6,689 bases of DNA from an uncultured Eggerthellaceae bacterium (GCA_934631995.1 CAKTYF010000107.1:1-6689); one strand, 5' to 3'; counted from the stretch's first letter, positions 1 to 4,924 are shown. Numbers and translations: made by a program. The notes: a model not told the origin generated them from the letters alone.

Positions 1-288
1 CTCAAGACGTTCGTGCGGCCCCTTGAAAACGACGATGGTATCAGGGATGTCGCCGTAGCAGTTCCCGTAGTCGTTTCCGCGCTCGGTCAGGGGAATGCCG
101 TCGTAAATGCCCAGCAAATCGCCGTCTTCGGCCTCGGTCCCCCACTCTGCATCGGCAAGCTCTTCGGGCGTTGGCTCGTCGCGCACCAGAACAACAACGT
201 TTTCCATAGAGTCAATCAAATCTTGCGGAATGGAATCAAGCGCATCCTGAATTGCCAGTTCAAATTCTTCATCGGTAAGGTTGACCAT
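1..288 (-). CDS. Zincin-like metallopeptidase family protein (DUF1025/PF06262), N-terminal part
   Basis: This minus-strand frame runs open off the left edge, so only the first 96 residues are visible. It starts MVNLTDEEFELAIQDALDSI and continues with a conserved block: ALDSIP (about residues 16-21), a short ENVVVLVRDEP strand (about 30-40), LLGIYDGIPLTERG (about 59-72), then IVVFKGPHER near the edge. This is the usual N-terminal order of the small zincin-like metallopeptidases common in Actinobacteria and Firmicutes. The HExxH zinc motif lies further on and is outside the window, so catalytic competence cannot be judged. The start is supported by an AGGAGA ribosome binding site 6-7 bases upstream (about 294-299). 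The substrate of the family is not established. The neighbouring tRNA-Thr is divergent and unrelated in function. Confidence 0.85.
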   Translation of the reverse strand, partial: MVNLTDEEFELAIQDALDSIPQDLIDSMENVVVLVRDEPTPEELADAEWGTEAEDGDLLGIYDGIPLTERGNDYGNCYGDIPDTIVVFKGPHERLE

Positions 289-598
289 GATCTTCTCCTG
301 CGTTCTACAATCCTGCATCCGCGCGAGATTGCGGTTCTGCACTCACGATCTGCAACTCTGCATTCTCCCCGCATTCCGCGGAAATTATCATCACAATAAC
401 ACAACAACAATAAGGGAAGCGGCACTAGAAGTCCACCCAGCATTTGTAGTGGTGTATGGCATTGTGCAATTGCATCAAACAAAGCCGCGAAGAGACCGCC
501 GACCGCAAACCTAAAGAGTCGGAAAGACACGGAAATCACCGATTAATAGATAAAAGCACTAGATTGAAAATGAATTATCCGATAGAATATACAGATAC
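289..598. other. Intergenic region between metallopeptidase and tRNA-Thr, no supported gene
   Basis: About 310 bases separate the divergent metallopeptidase and tRNA genes. I see no credible CDS. A minus-strand GATAAT (389-384) could be the -10 of the metallopeptidase promoter, though no good -35 stands 17 bases upstream. It abuts a perfect 10-bp palindrome TTCCGCGGAA (374-383), which would sit just downstream of the -10 and could be an operator. A second perfect palindrome, TGCAATTGCA, lies at 465-474. These short motifs can occur by chance. A hydrophobic minus-strand reading frame covers most of the stretch but lacks a ribosome binding site and runs into the metallopeptidase gene. Confidence 0.4.
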
Positions 599-673
599 GC
601 CAGTGTGGCTCAACGGTAGAGCAACTGATTTGTAATCAGTGGGTTGCGGGTTCGATTCCTGTCACTGGCTCCA
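599..673 (+). tRNA. tRNA-Thr (anticodon UGU)
   Basis: A full cloverleaf can be drawn. The acceptor stem GCCAGTG (599-605) pairs with CACTGGC (663-669), the discriminator is T670, and CCA is encoded at 671-673. The D stem is GCTC/GAGC (608-611/619-622). The anticodon stem ACTGA/TCAGT (624-628/636-640) encloses the loop TTTGTAA with anticodon TGT at 631-633, so it reads ACA threonine codons. The variable loop is 641-645. The T arm is 646-662 with the canonical TTCGATT loop and two G-U pairs in its stem. A possible promoter is TTGAAA (564-569), an 18-base gap, then TATACA (588-593), but it would start transcription almost at the mature 5' end, so it is uncertain. An intrinsic terminator follows at 684-718. 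The 3' half of such genes is a common target for integrating elements; I found no second copy of this 3' end within the window. Confidence 0.97.
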
Positions 674-683
674 TTGAAACCGC

Positions 684-718
684 AGGTCAGGACGCAAAAG
701 TCCTGATCTTTTATTTTT
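684..718 (+). terminator. Intrinsic terminator of tRNA-Thr
   Basis: AGGTCAGGAC (684-693) pairs with GTCCTGATCT (700-709) to give a 10-bp stem with one G-U pair and a six-base loop GCAAAA. It is followed directly by a T-rich tract TTTTATTTTT (709-718). It lies 11 bases past the encoded CCA and fits Rho-independent termination of the tRNA transcript. Confidence 0.9.
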
Positions 719-762
719 CCCGAAGCATAAAGAATCCGGTTAAAAAAGGATAAAAACGGAGG

Positions 763-828
763 ACATCGTACCCACATCGTACCGGATGCGCACCAGATAT
801 ATGCCAGATGTATGCCAGGTTGCATCAA
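763..828. repeat. Array of about six 11-bp direct repeats downstream of tRNA-Thr
   Basis: The stretch reads as consecutive 11-base units: ACATCGTACCC, ACATCGTACCG, GATGCGCACCA, GATATATGCCA, GATGTATGCCA and GGTTGCATCAA. The first two differ only in the last base, and units 4 and 5 differ at one base; later units drift but keep the RT..NRYRCC pattern and the spacing. A period of one helical turn would place each unit on the same face of the DNA, which suits co-operative protein binding. Its position 90 bases behind a tRNA suggests arm-type or excisionase-binding sites of an integrated element, but no integrase gene is visible. A regulator-binding array for the HicB-like gene at 927 is the alternative. 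Function is inferred; the repeat itself is seen directly. Confidence 0.65.
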
Positions 829-926
829 ATCGCATCACTTATGAGCACAGGAAATGGACGATAAGCGCTTTTGGAAACAATGCTTGTCCGAGGCGAACAC
901 GACCAGCCACCAGAAAAAGGCCAACG

Positions 927-1169
927 ATGATTTATATAAGAGAATTTGAATTCTATGAATCCGAAGGCTTCACGCTTGCAATCCCATGCGATATGGAGGG
1001 AGGCACGTTCGGTAAAAACCTGGAAGAAGCAGCGCAATCCGCTGCGGACTGGCTGAAAGAAACTATCAAGAGCGATTTAGCTCATGGGCTTATCCCACAA
1101 GGTGGGAAAATCGGACATGAGCCCAGTCATAACGGGCGCATCATTGCAATAGCCATAGATTACGCCTAA
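927..1169 (+). CDS. HicB-like antitoxin-family protein, short form without DNA-binding domain
   Basis: The 80-residue product begins MIYIREFEFYESEGFTLAIP. It shows the HicB partial RNase-H-like pattern: two beta strands (about residues 2-20), a turn with CDMEGGTFGKN (about 22-32), a helix EEAAQSAADWLKETI (about 34-48), and a final strand GRIIAIAIDYA where it stops. HicB antitoxins bind the HicA mRNA interferase with this fold and usually carry a C-terminal helix-turn-helix or ribbon-helix-helix for autoregulation. Here that domain is absent, and the two other plus-strand frames downstream do not restore it. No HicA (a double-stranded-RNA-binding-like protein of about 60-80 aa) is visible on either side. 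An AAGG sequence six bases before ATG 927 supports the start over an upstream in-frame ATG at 786, whose extra residues do not look like the family. It may be an orphan or truncated antitoxin; family membership is likely, function uncertain. Confidence 0.65.
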   Translation: MIYIREFEFYESEGFTLAIPCDMEGGTFGKNLEEAAQSAADWLKETIKSDLAHGLIPQGGKIGHEPSHNGRIIAIAIDYA

Positions 1170-1228
1170 GTAAGTCAACATTGCAACAGCAAATGCTGCA
1201 CGAACTTGACACACAGATGGCGCAACGT

Positions 1229-1534
1229 TTATACCAAATGCGCATAATCCTGCGTCTGATGAAAAATATGCGCAACCCGCACGATATCTCCGTCCAACGC
1301 CACCAAGGCTATATAATTATTTACGAAAAGCGACCGGTATCCCTTTGCCGCCAACTCCGGCAAACGGCTCAAAGCGAAAATATCCGGCGACGAACAGAGC
1401 AAATCTATCTGTCGATCGAACTCATCCATGAAATTCTTGGCCGCTTGAGGGCTTCGTAGCACATCAACAAAGTACGAAACAATTTCTTGATAATCGCGCT
1501 GCGCCTGAGGAAGGATGACGCATTTATAGCCCAT
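1229..1534 (-). CDS. RelE/ParE-family toxin of a type II toxin-antitoxin system
   Basis: The 101-residue product starts MGYKCVILPQAQRDYQEIVS. It has the RelE/ParE plan (PF05016): a first strand YKCVILPQA, a long helical hairpin (about residues 12-53) containing the SPQAAKNFMDEFDRQIDLL segment, then the strands YRSLFVNNYIALVAL and IVRVAHIFHQTQDYAHLV at the C-terminus. The C-terminal pattern with His and Gln-Asp-Tyr is typical of the family. RelE members cut mRNA on the ribosome whereas ParE members poison gyrase; sequence alone does not separate these here. The ATG overlaps the last 11 bases of the antitoxin gene, and a GAGG sits 7 bases ahead inside that gene, so the two are probably translationally coupled. 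Length and ends look intact, so the toxin is probably active and held in check by the upstream partner. Confidence 0.88.
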   Translation of the reverse strand: MGYKCVILPQAQRDYQEIVSYFVDVLRSPQAAKNFMDEFDRQIDLLCSSPDIFALSRLPELAAKGYRSLFVNNYIALVALDGDIVRVAHIFHQTQDYAHLV

Positions 1535-1790
1535 ACTGGAGCCTCATTTTCGCGGCAAAATCATCGTAGCTCTCGTATTCCCCACGTGCATACTCCCCCT
1601 CCGCCATAAGAATCTTGCTGAGCAATTTTGCTTTCGATATCTCCTCAAGCTCGGCCTTTCGCTGGTCTGCGCTAACGCAAGTCATAACCTCAACACCGTT
1701 TCGAGTCACAAGAACCTCCCGCTCTCGACGCACGCGTTCAGCAAACTGAGCGGTGTTTTTCATTTCACGAACGGGCAAGGCAACAGGCAT
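1524..1790 (-). CDS. Phd/YefM-family antitoxin
   Basis: The 88-residue product starts MPVALPVREMKNTAQFAERV. This is the DNA-binding N-terminal domain of the Phd/YefM family (PF02604): the strand PVREMKN, a helix NTAQFAERVRRE, then a VLVTRNGVEVMTCVS hairpin. The C-terminal half (about residues 45-88) is charged and helical, as expected for the segment that wraps the toxin. Three starts are possible (TTG 1805, ATG 1793, ATG 1790). GGAG at 1799-1796 stands five bases before ATG 1790 but only two before ATG 1793, so 1790 is preferred. It is the first gene of the pair, overlaps the toxin gene by 11 bases, and has an extended -10 promoter with an overlapping palindrome, the usual set-up for autorepression by the antitoxin-toxin complex. 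Confidence 0.88.
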   Translation of the reverse strand: MPVALPVREMKNTAQFAERVRREREVLVTRNGVEVMTCVSADQRKAELEEISKAKLLSKILMAEGEYARGEYESYDDFAAKMRLQYGL

Positions 1791-1816
1791 CATATCTCCA
1801 ATCAACGATAGTGTTC

Positions 1817-1834
1817 GTGGCCCAATTGTACCAC
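1817..1834 (-). promoter_or_regulatory. Extended -10 promoter and candidate operator of the toxin-antitoxin pair
   Basis: On the minus strand TGGTACAAT (1833-1825) is an extended -10 element (TGn followed by TACAAT). It would start transcription near 1818, about 28 bases before the antitoxin ATG. The -35 region is poor, as is common for extended -10 promoters. The -10 sits inside an interrupted palindrome with arms GTGG (1817-1820) and CCAC (1831-1834) around the perfect centre CAATTG (1823-1828). Binding of the antitoxin here would block the promoter. Promoter and palindrome are seen in the sequence; the operator role is inferred from how the family is regulated. Confidence 0.55.
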
Positions 1835-1856
1835 ATCGCCATTTGACCTACCCAGC

Positions 1857-1902
1857 AGAAAAAGTACGCATTAAGTAAAATAGCGTTCAGCCAGAAAAAG
1901 TA
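1857..1902. repeat. Pair of 10-bp direct repeats spaced 36 bp apart
   Basis: AGAAAAAGTA occurs at 1857-1866 and again at 1893-1902, each preceded by CAG or CAGC. They lie just upstream of the toxin-antitoxin promoter. The bases in between are AT-rich and unrelated. Two copies are too few for a CRISPR array; they may be a partial duplication or upstream regulator sites. Confidence 0.45.
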
Positions 1903-2511
1903 TCAGATATAGCAACCAAAAGCAGAGCAGGCAAGCGCAAGCTGCGTTGTAGACAAGCCAGTGAAGCTCATGTTGTCGCAAACCAAGAGCGAAAACGCAC
2001 AAATCAACGATTCAGGGCAGGTCAATTCTCCTAAACAACGACACACCGCTGTCTTACGTTTTGGCACATTCGTATGACCTGGTGTTTTATACGCCAGGAA
2101 GACTCGATTCGCAACAAAGAGCGAATCGATTGTGGCTTTTTCGCACCCACACCTGCCCCGTATCGTCGATTTGGGCGTATCTGAGCTATTTTTTCGACAA
2201 CATAGCCTTTCGCGGCTGCGCACACAGCATAACAGCCGCAAAAAGCATCGGCGGCGCAAGAGAACGGCACGGGCAATGCGAGGGCAGAACAAGAAAGCAG
2301 AACCCATAAAGTCCAGGACGCAAATAGCATAAGGCGCTTACCCTAAACCCTGGGCAGCGCATCGTTAAGACCACTCATGCAACCAAGCGCAGCCGAAACG
2401 AATCCGCACAGACTGCGCGAATCTTTCAATGATGCAGCCACCGCAGACTCACCCGCCTCAGTCGCAACCATTGATGCTTGCCATCTCCAAACCCAGCATT
2501 AAGTACAATCC
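1903..2511. other. Gene-poor stretch with possible decayed minus-strand reading frames
   Basis: About 610 bases separate the toxin-antitoxin region from the DUF192 gene, and no convincing gene is present. One minus-strand frame starts at ATG 2471 (MVATEAGESAVAASLKDS...), meets a single TAG at 2345-2343, and then stays open with a hydrophobic run (MLFASWTLWVLLSCSALALP, from 2330) down to 2031. A second minus frame (2307-1903) overlaps it and is rich in Cys and Arg. Neither matches a family I recognise, and neither has a well-placed ribosome binding site. As the stretch lies downstream of DUF192 and the tadC fragment on the same strand, it may be the rest of a decayed pilus locus; that is inference only. 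Confidence 0.35.
2078..2129 (+). repeat. Two tandem hairpins
   Basis: The first hairpin pairs CCTGGTGT (2078-2085) with ACGCCAGG (2091-2098) around a five-base loop, with one G-T pair. The second, five bases later, pairs TCGATTCGC (2104-2112) with GCGAATCGA (2121-2129) around the eight-base loop AACAAAGA. A run of five T (2137-2141) follows the second, but seven bases beyond the stem, so on the plus strand it could be at most an untypical terminator. They may be part of a structured RNA or of a mobile-element remnant. Confidence 0.5.
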
Positions 2512-2895
2512 TCAACGCTGCTTAGCCTTCATCACTACAACCGTGCTCAAATCCGCACCATCAAGGCGACCCGCCGGCAGCTCTAGCACATGGCGCGCAC
2601 CGCGCACCTTTTTGCCCATGCGCCACGGCACCAGCGTTTCCGCATCCAGAACCTGCAGATCAGACCCCAAATACAAAACATCAATGGAGCATTTCATGAA
2701 GCAGGTATGCACCCGCGCGCAATCTGCAAGAAAAAGCCCATCGCCATCGGTGCGAACGTCTTTGCCCATTAATCCCCAAAGCCGCTTGAAGAAAGTATCG
2801 GCCACGGGAATATACTCGCCCGAGTCACTCTCGTCTACCGAAAGCAGGTAATACGTGCCCGACGTGGACTTTGTTTTCGGATTTCCGCATGCCAT
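2512..2895 (-). CDS. DUF192 family protein
   Basis: The 127-residue product starts MACGNPKTKSTSGTYYLLSV and carries the whole DUF192 (PF02643) signature in order. This comprises ADTFFKRLWGLMGKD (about residues 32-46), GLFLADCARVHTCFMKCSID (53-72, including Met67, Ile71 and Asp72), VLDAETLVPWRMGKK, and the closing block VLELPAG near residue 104. The family is small, beta-rich and of unsettled function; it often appears near Tad/Flp pilus or secretion genes, and in other organisms as an exported protein. No signal peptide is obvious here. The start is supported by AAGGA six bases upstream. The gene sits 15 bases behind the stop of the tadC fragment on the same strand, so it was probably a member of a tad operon. 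It remains intact while its neighbour is broken, which suggests either recent decay or a separate role. Confidence 0.87.
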   Translation of the reverse strand: MACGNPKTKSTSGTYYLLSVDESDSGEYIPVADTFFKRLWGLMGKDVRTDGDGLFLADCARVHTCFMKCSIDVLYLGSDLQVLDAETLVPWRMGKKVRGARHVLELPAGRLDGADLSTVVVMKAKQR

Positions 2896-2910
2896 TGCTG
2901 TCCTTTCCGC

Positions 2911-3201
2911 CTACATGAACGCTGCAATGATATTCAACACCGCGGAACCCAAAAGCGCAACTAACAGCGACGGGAAAATAAATCACACCAAGGGAATTAA
3001 AATCTTCACGGGAAACTTCGGGGCCTTCTCTTTACCTTGCTAATGACGATATTGCTTGACAGAGGTCGCTTGCGTTTGCAGCGCGTTCGCAATGGGAATA
3101 TCCAAGCGGTCAACCCGCACAATAGCGTTCACAAACGTCGTAATAGGATCGGTATCAGCCCCTTGCGCCAGTGCATTTAGCACCGATTCGCGCAAAAGCA
3201 C
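2911..3201 (-). pseudogene. tadC: C-terminal fragment of tadC-like pilus assembly gene, broken by two in-frame stops
   Basis: One minus frame reads VLLRESVLNALAQGADTDPI, then FVNAIVRVDRLDIPIANALQ, a basic stretch SVKQYRH, a stop, then KAPKFPVKILIPLV, a second stop, then FIFPSLLVALLGSAV and IIAAFM. This is the C-terminal part of the GspF/T2SSF domain of TadC. It contains the 'DRL..PIA.AL..QA' helix, the basic loop, the KxPVK motif and the final membrane helix. The stops are TAG at 3042-3040 and TGA at 2985-2983; everything else stays in one frame. The N-terminal membrane helices and first cytoplasmic domain are missing; upstream sequence is unrelated and repeat-rich. TadC is an inner-membrane platform protein of Flp/Tad pilus assembly, so this gene cannot make a working product. 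The normal stop at 2913-2911 lies 15 bases before DUF192. TadC fits better than TadB because of the KAPVK-IFP ending. Confidence 0.82.
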
Positions 3202-3371
3202 CTAATCGAAGCCACAGCCATCCGAAACGCTCGCGCTCATGATACCAAAACATTGAGCACGTTCACCCCCAACGACCTCGTAATACTTCATTGCACGGCG
3301 CCCAAAAACGAAGAGTACCGCTCTTGGCTTGCATTACAGAATGGCCCACGAAGGCCAACGTATTTTAGGCG
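3202..3371 (-). other. Decayed peptide-like frame abutting the tadC fragment
   Basis: A minus-strand frame is open from 3333 to a TAG at 3204-3202. It reads KPRAVLFVFGRRAMKYYEVV and then GGERAQCFGIMSASVSDGCG-FD. It shares the frame of the tadC fragment but does not look like the missing middle of TadC. Just upstream another frame reads TLAFVGHSVMQAKSGTL, which could join it after a one- or two-base shift near 3310. No ribosome binding site precedes ATG 3291. I read it as part of a dispersed repeat or old mobile element that replaced the 5' part of tadC, rather than a gene; this is inference. Confidence 0.35.
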
Positions 3372-3495
3372 TTGGGAAGCGTCTTTAAGCAAGCCAGCCG
3401 GGCGTCGTTTGCCCGCTGGCGGTAACGTTTTTGAAGAACGGGGGGGTGCCGCAGAGCGGGGTACATTGGGCTGGGGCAAATCGAAGGCTTCCCAA
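3372..3495. repeat. Inverted-repeat element with an inner strong hairpin
   Basis: TTGGGAAGC (3372-3380) is matched by its complement GCTTCCCAA (3487-3495). Inside lies a strong hairpin: GCCAGC (3393-3398) pairs with GCTGGC (3415-3420), and GGGC (3400-3403) with GCCC (3411-3414), with one bulged C and a seven-base loop. The interior also has a G-rich run around 3440-3475. Both long reading frames across it are rich in Pro, Arg and Ser and look non-coding. It may be a short non-autonomous mobile element or a dispersed intergenic repeat; no transposase is present. Confidence 0.5.
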
Positions 3496-3512
3496 AGGCG
3501 GTTTCCGAGGTT

Positions 3513-3746
3513 ATGTTGTTGAATTTTTAATCCCAAATTCGAAGTTGTGATAGGTTGGAAGTAGGTGAGACTCACAAATCGGGTCACTTTTCGAGCATTG
3601 CAGAGGATCTAGAAAAGGCACTCGGTATAATACCAGTTCATAACTATTTCCATTATGGATAATATGTCACACCGTCAACAGAACCGACTTCGACCTACTT
3701 CCAACCTGCATCAACTTCGAATTTCACGCCGATTTTTCAACAACAT
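3513..3746. repeat. Long imperfect inverted repeat (about 32-bp core arms)
   Basis: The left arm core is 3535-3566 and the right arm core is 3693-3724. They share AAATTCGAAGTTG and GGTTGGAAGTAGGT in opposite orientation, 27 of 32 positions matching in these two blocks; the five bases between them differ. Further out, ATGTTGTTGAA (3513-3523) matches TTCAACAACAT (3736-3746), and a GCGGTTT motif lies beyond both ends. The 126 bases between the arms contain TATAAT at 3626-3631 without a good -35, and no gene. The layout resembles a miniature inverted-repeat element, but no flanking target duplication was found. Confidence 0.65.
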
Positions 3747-3803
3747 GAACCCAAAGCCGCACCTAAACCGCTCAAACATCCCTCATAACCTCAACCCGCA
3801 CAT

Positions 3804-3879
3804 AAAATCGTTCACAGTTCTTTGTTTTCGGGACTTTATCCCGATTAACCTCTTTTTTTCAAGAACTGTGAACGATTTT
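3804..3879. repeat. Perfect 19-bp inverted repeat with nested hairpin
   Basis: AAAATCGTTCACAGTTCTT (3804-3822) and AAGAACTGTGAACGATTTT (3861-3879) are exact reverse complements. Between them is a smaller hairpin TCGGGA (3828-3833) with TCCCGA (3839-3844), then a run of seven T (3853-3859). The arms contain GTTC twice, seven bases apart. The whole structure is 76 bases long and ends 118 bases before the CmpB-family gene. Possible readings are a short mobile element, a bidirectional terminator (T-runs follow the stem on both strands but are only four long), or a regulatory structure. I favour a mobile-element remnant or structural barrier, without proof. Confidence 0.7.
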
Positions 3880-3918
3880 GCCGGGCAATCCACTGCAAAA
3901 ACTGTCGCAAATCCATGG

Positions 3919-3944
3919 GACAACCGCGGATGCGCAAGGTTGTC
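3919..3944 (+). promoter_or_regulatory. Hairpin in the presumed leader of the CmpB-HD operon
   Basis: GACAACC (3919-3925) pairs with GGTTGTC (3938-3944). Inside, GCG (3926-3928) pairs with CGC (3933-3935) around a GATG loop, leaving two unpaired A. It lies 54 bases before the start codon and leaves the ribosome binding site (AAAGGAG, 3985-3991) free. No T-run follows, so it is not a terminator. A regulatory role is possible but unproven. Confidence 0.35.
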
Positions 3945-3997
3945 GCGGTCATGTGCTCTCTGCGACGTTTCCGCTTCAACGGGCAAAGGAGTTTATA

Positions 3998-4924
3998 ATG
4001 GACAGCCTTATGACACTCTGCGATTACATAATATGGTTTGCCGTTTTCTCCTTTGCTGGGTGGCTATTCGAGTGTGTCAACAACATTGTGGTCAAAGGCC
4101 AATGGGAAAACCGCGGTTTTCTGTGGGGCCCCCTGTGCCCCATTTACGGCGTGGGCGTTGTTTCGGCCATGGCGTTATTCAGATGGCCCCCTATATCGAA
4201 CCTGGACATTCCCTTGTGGGGCGTCTTTCTTATCTGCATGTTCGGCAGCGCGATTTTGGAATATGCCACGTCGGTACTTATGGAAAGAGCGTTCCATGCT
4301 CGCTGGTGGGATTACAGCAACCTTCCCCTGAACCTTAACGGTCGCATTTGTCTGCCGGCATCACTTCTTTTCGGCGTGTCCGGCGTGCTTATTTGCCTGC
4401 TGGTCATCCCCTGGGCGCAAGATTTGGCGACAGCGGTTCCCTATAGAGTCCGGGAGATCGCAGGCCTGCTGATACTGGTGATAACCACGGCAGACGTCAC
4501 CCTGTCGGTAAGTGCCTTGACCCAGCTAGTGGAGAAAATCGAGGCTGCCAGCGCCAGCTTCGACCAGGCTATGGAAGCAGGCCTTGAGGCCGCGAAGGAT
4601 GCGGCCAAAGATGTGGCGGAAGCCATTCCCGGTAAAGACGCTCTGGCCGATTTTTCGATGCGGGAGAAGCTTGACGGCGTTCTTCCCGATATTCCGGGTG
4701 CTGCGGAAACGATGCGCGATACGGTGTTGGGCCTTGCCAGCAGCCTGGATGCCCGTCAGAAACGCGTGCTTTCCAGTTTGAAAGGCTATAGCAGCAAATC
4801 CGGCACAATGATGGTGGCGTATGTTCGCAAAGGCATCGACAGCCTGGGCGGCGTGTTGCCGGGCAAGCCAGGTAAGCCAGGCGGCAAATCGGGTGGCAAA
4901 CCGGGTAGCAAGGGCGAAAAGTAG
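3998..4924 (+). CDS. CmpB-family (PF06541) multi-pass membrane protein with long cytoplasmic tail
   Basis: The 308-residue product starts MDSLMTLCDYIIWFAVFSFA. It shows the PF06541 motifs, often labelled 'putative ABC transporter permease': FAGWLFECV (19-27), NRGFLWGPLCPIYGVG (38-53), LEYATSVLMERAF (87-99), RWWDYSNLPLNLNGRICLP (102-120). About five membrane helices are expected (near 10-30, 45-65, 73-95, 118-140, 153-175). The remaining 130 residues form a helical, Ala- and Glu-rich cytoplasmic tail, ending in a low-complexity Gly-Lys-Pro run (about 287-308) that is positively charged. Despite the label, no ATP-binding partner is nearby and transport has not been shown for the family. The start is chosen for AAAGGAG six bases upstream; an earlier ATG at 3878 adds 40 residues unlike the family. 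The next gene begins one base after its stop, so both are made from one transcript. Confidence 0.87.
   Translation: MDSLMTLCDYIIWFAVFSFAGWLFECVNNIVVKGQWENRGFLWGPLCPIYGVGVVSAMALFRWPPISNLDIPLWGVFLICMFGSAILEYATSVLMERAFHARWWDYSNLPLNLNGRICLPASLLFGVSGVLICLLVIPWAQDLATAVPYRVREIAGLLILVITTADVTLSVSALTQLVEKIEAASASFDQAMEAGLEAAKDAAKDVAEAIPGKDALADFSMREKLDGVLPDIPGAAETMRDTVLGLASSLDARQKRVLSSLKGYSSKSGTMMVAYVRKGIDSLGGVLPGKPGKPGGKSGGKPGSKGEK

Noticed and set aside
216..539. Minus-strand 107-residue hydrophobic reading frame
   Set aside because: It begins with GTG without a ribosome binding site and its C-terminal part overlaps the well-supported metallopeptidase gene in another frame.
610..828. Minus-strand 72-residue reading frame
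   Set aside because: It runs antisense through the tRNA and its terminator; its C-terminal residues are just the tRNA read backwards.
854..949. Plus-strand 31-residue frame starting MDDKRFWKQC
   Set aside because: It looks somewhat coding and could be a remnant of a partner gene, but it is short, its AGGA is too close to the ATG, and it does not resemble HicA.
1181..1459. Plus-strand 92-residue frame
   Set aside because: It is the antisense shadow of the toxin gene and has no family resemblance or ribosome binding site.
1857..1902. Possible CRISPR remnant because of the 36-bp period
   Set aside because: Only two short 10-bp copies, no palindromic repeat, no third unit and no cas genes.
1903..2307. 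Minus-strand 134-residue frame
   Set aside because: It is rich in Cys and Arg, without recognisable domains or a ribosome binding site, and competes with another open frame on the same strand.
3288..3587. Minus-strand 99-residue frame and the plus-strand frame 3253-3522 opposite it
   Set aside because: Both cross the inverted-repeat element, are low in complexity and lack any start signal; more likely repeat DNA.
3878..3997. N-terminal extension of the CmpB-family protein
   Set aside because: The added 40 residues lack a ribosome binding site and membrane character; a strong AAAGGAG precedes ATG 3998.
3655..4338. Plus-strand 227-residue frame
   Set aside because: It crosses the inverted repeats and then shadows the CmpB-family gene in another frame.
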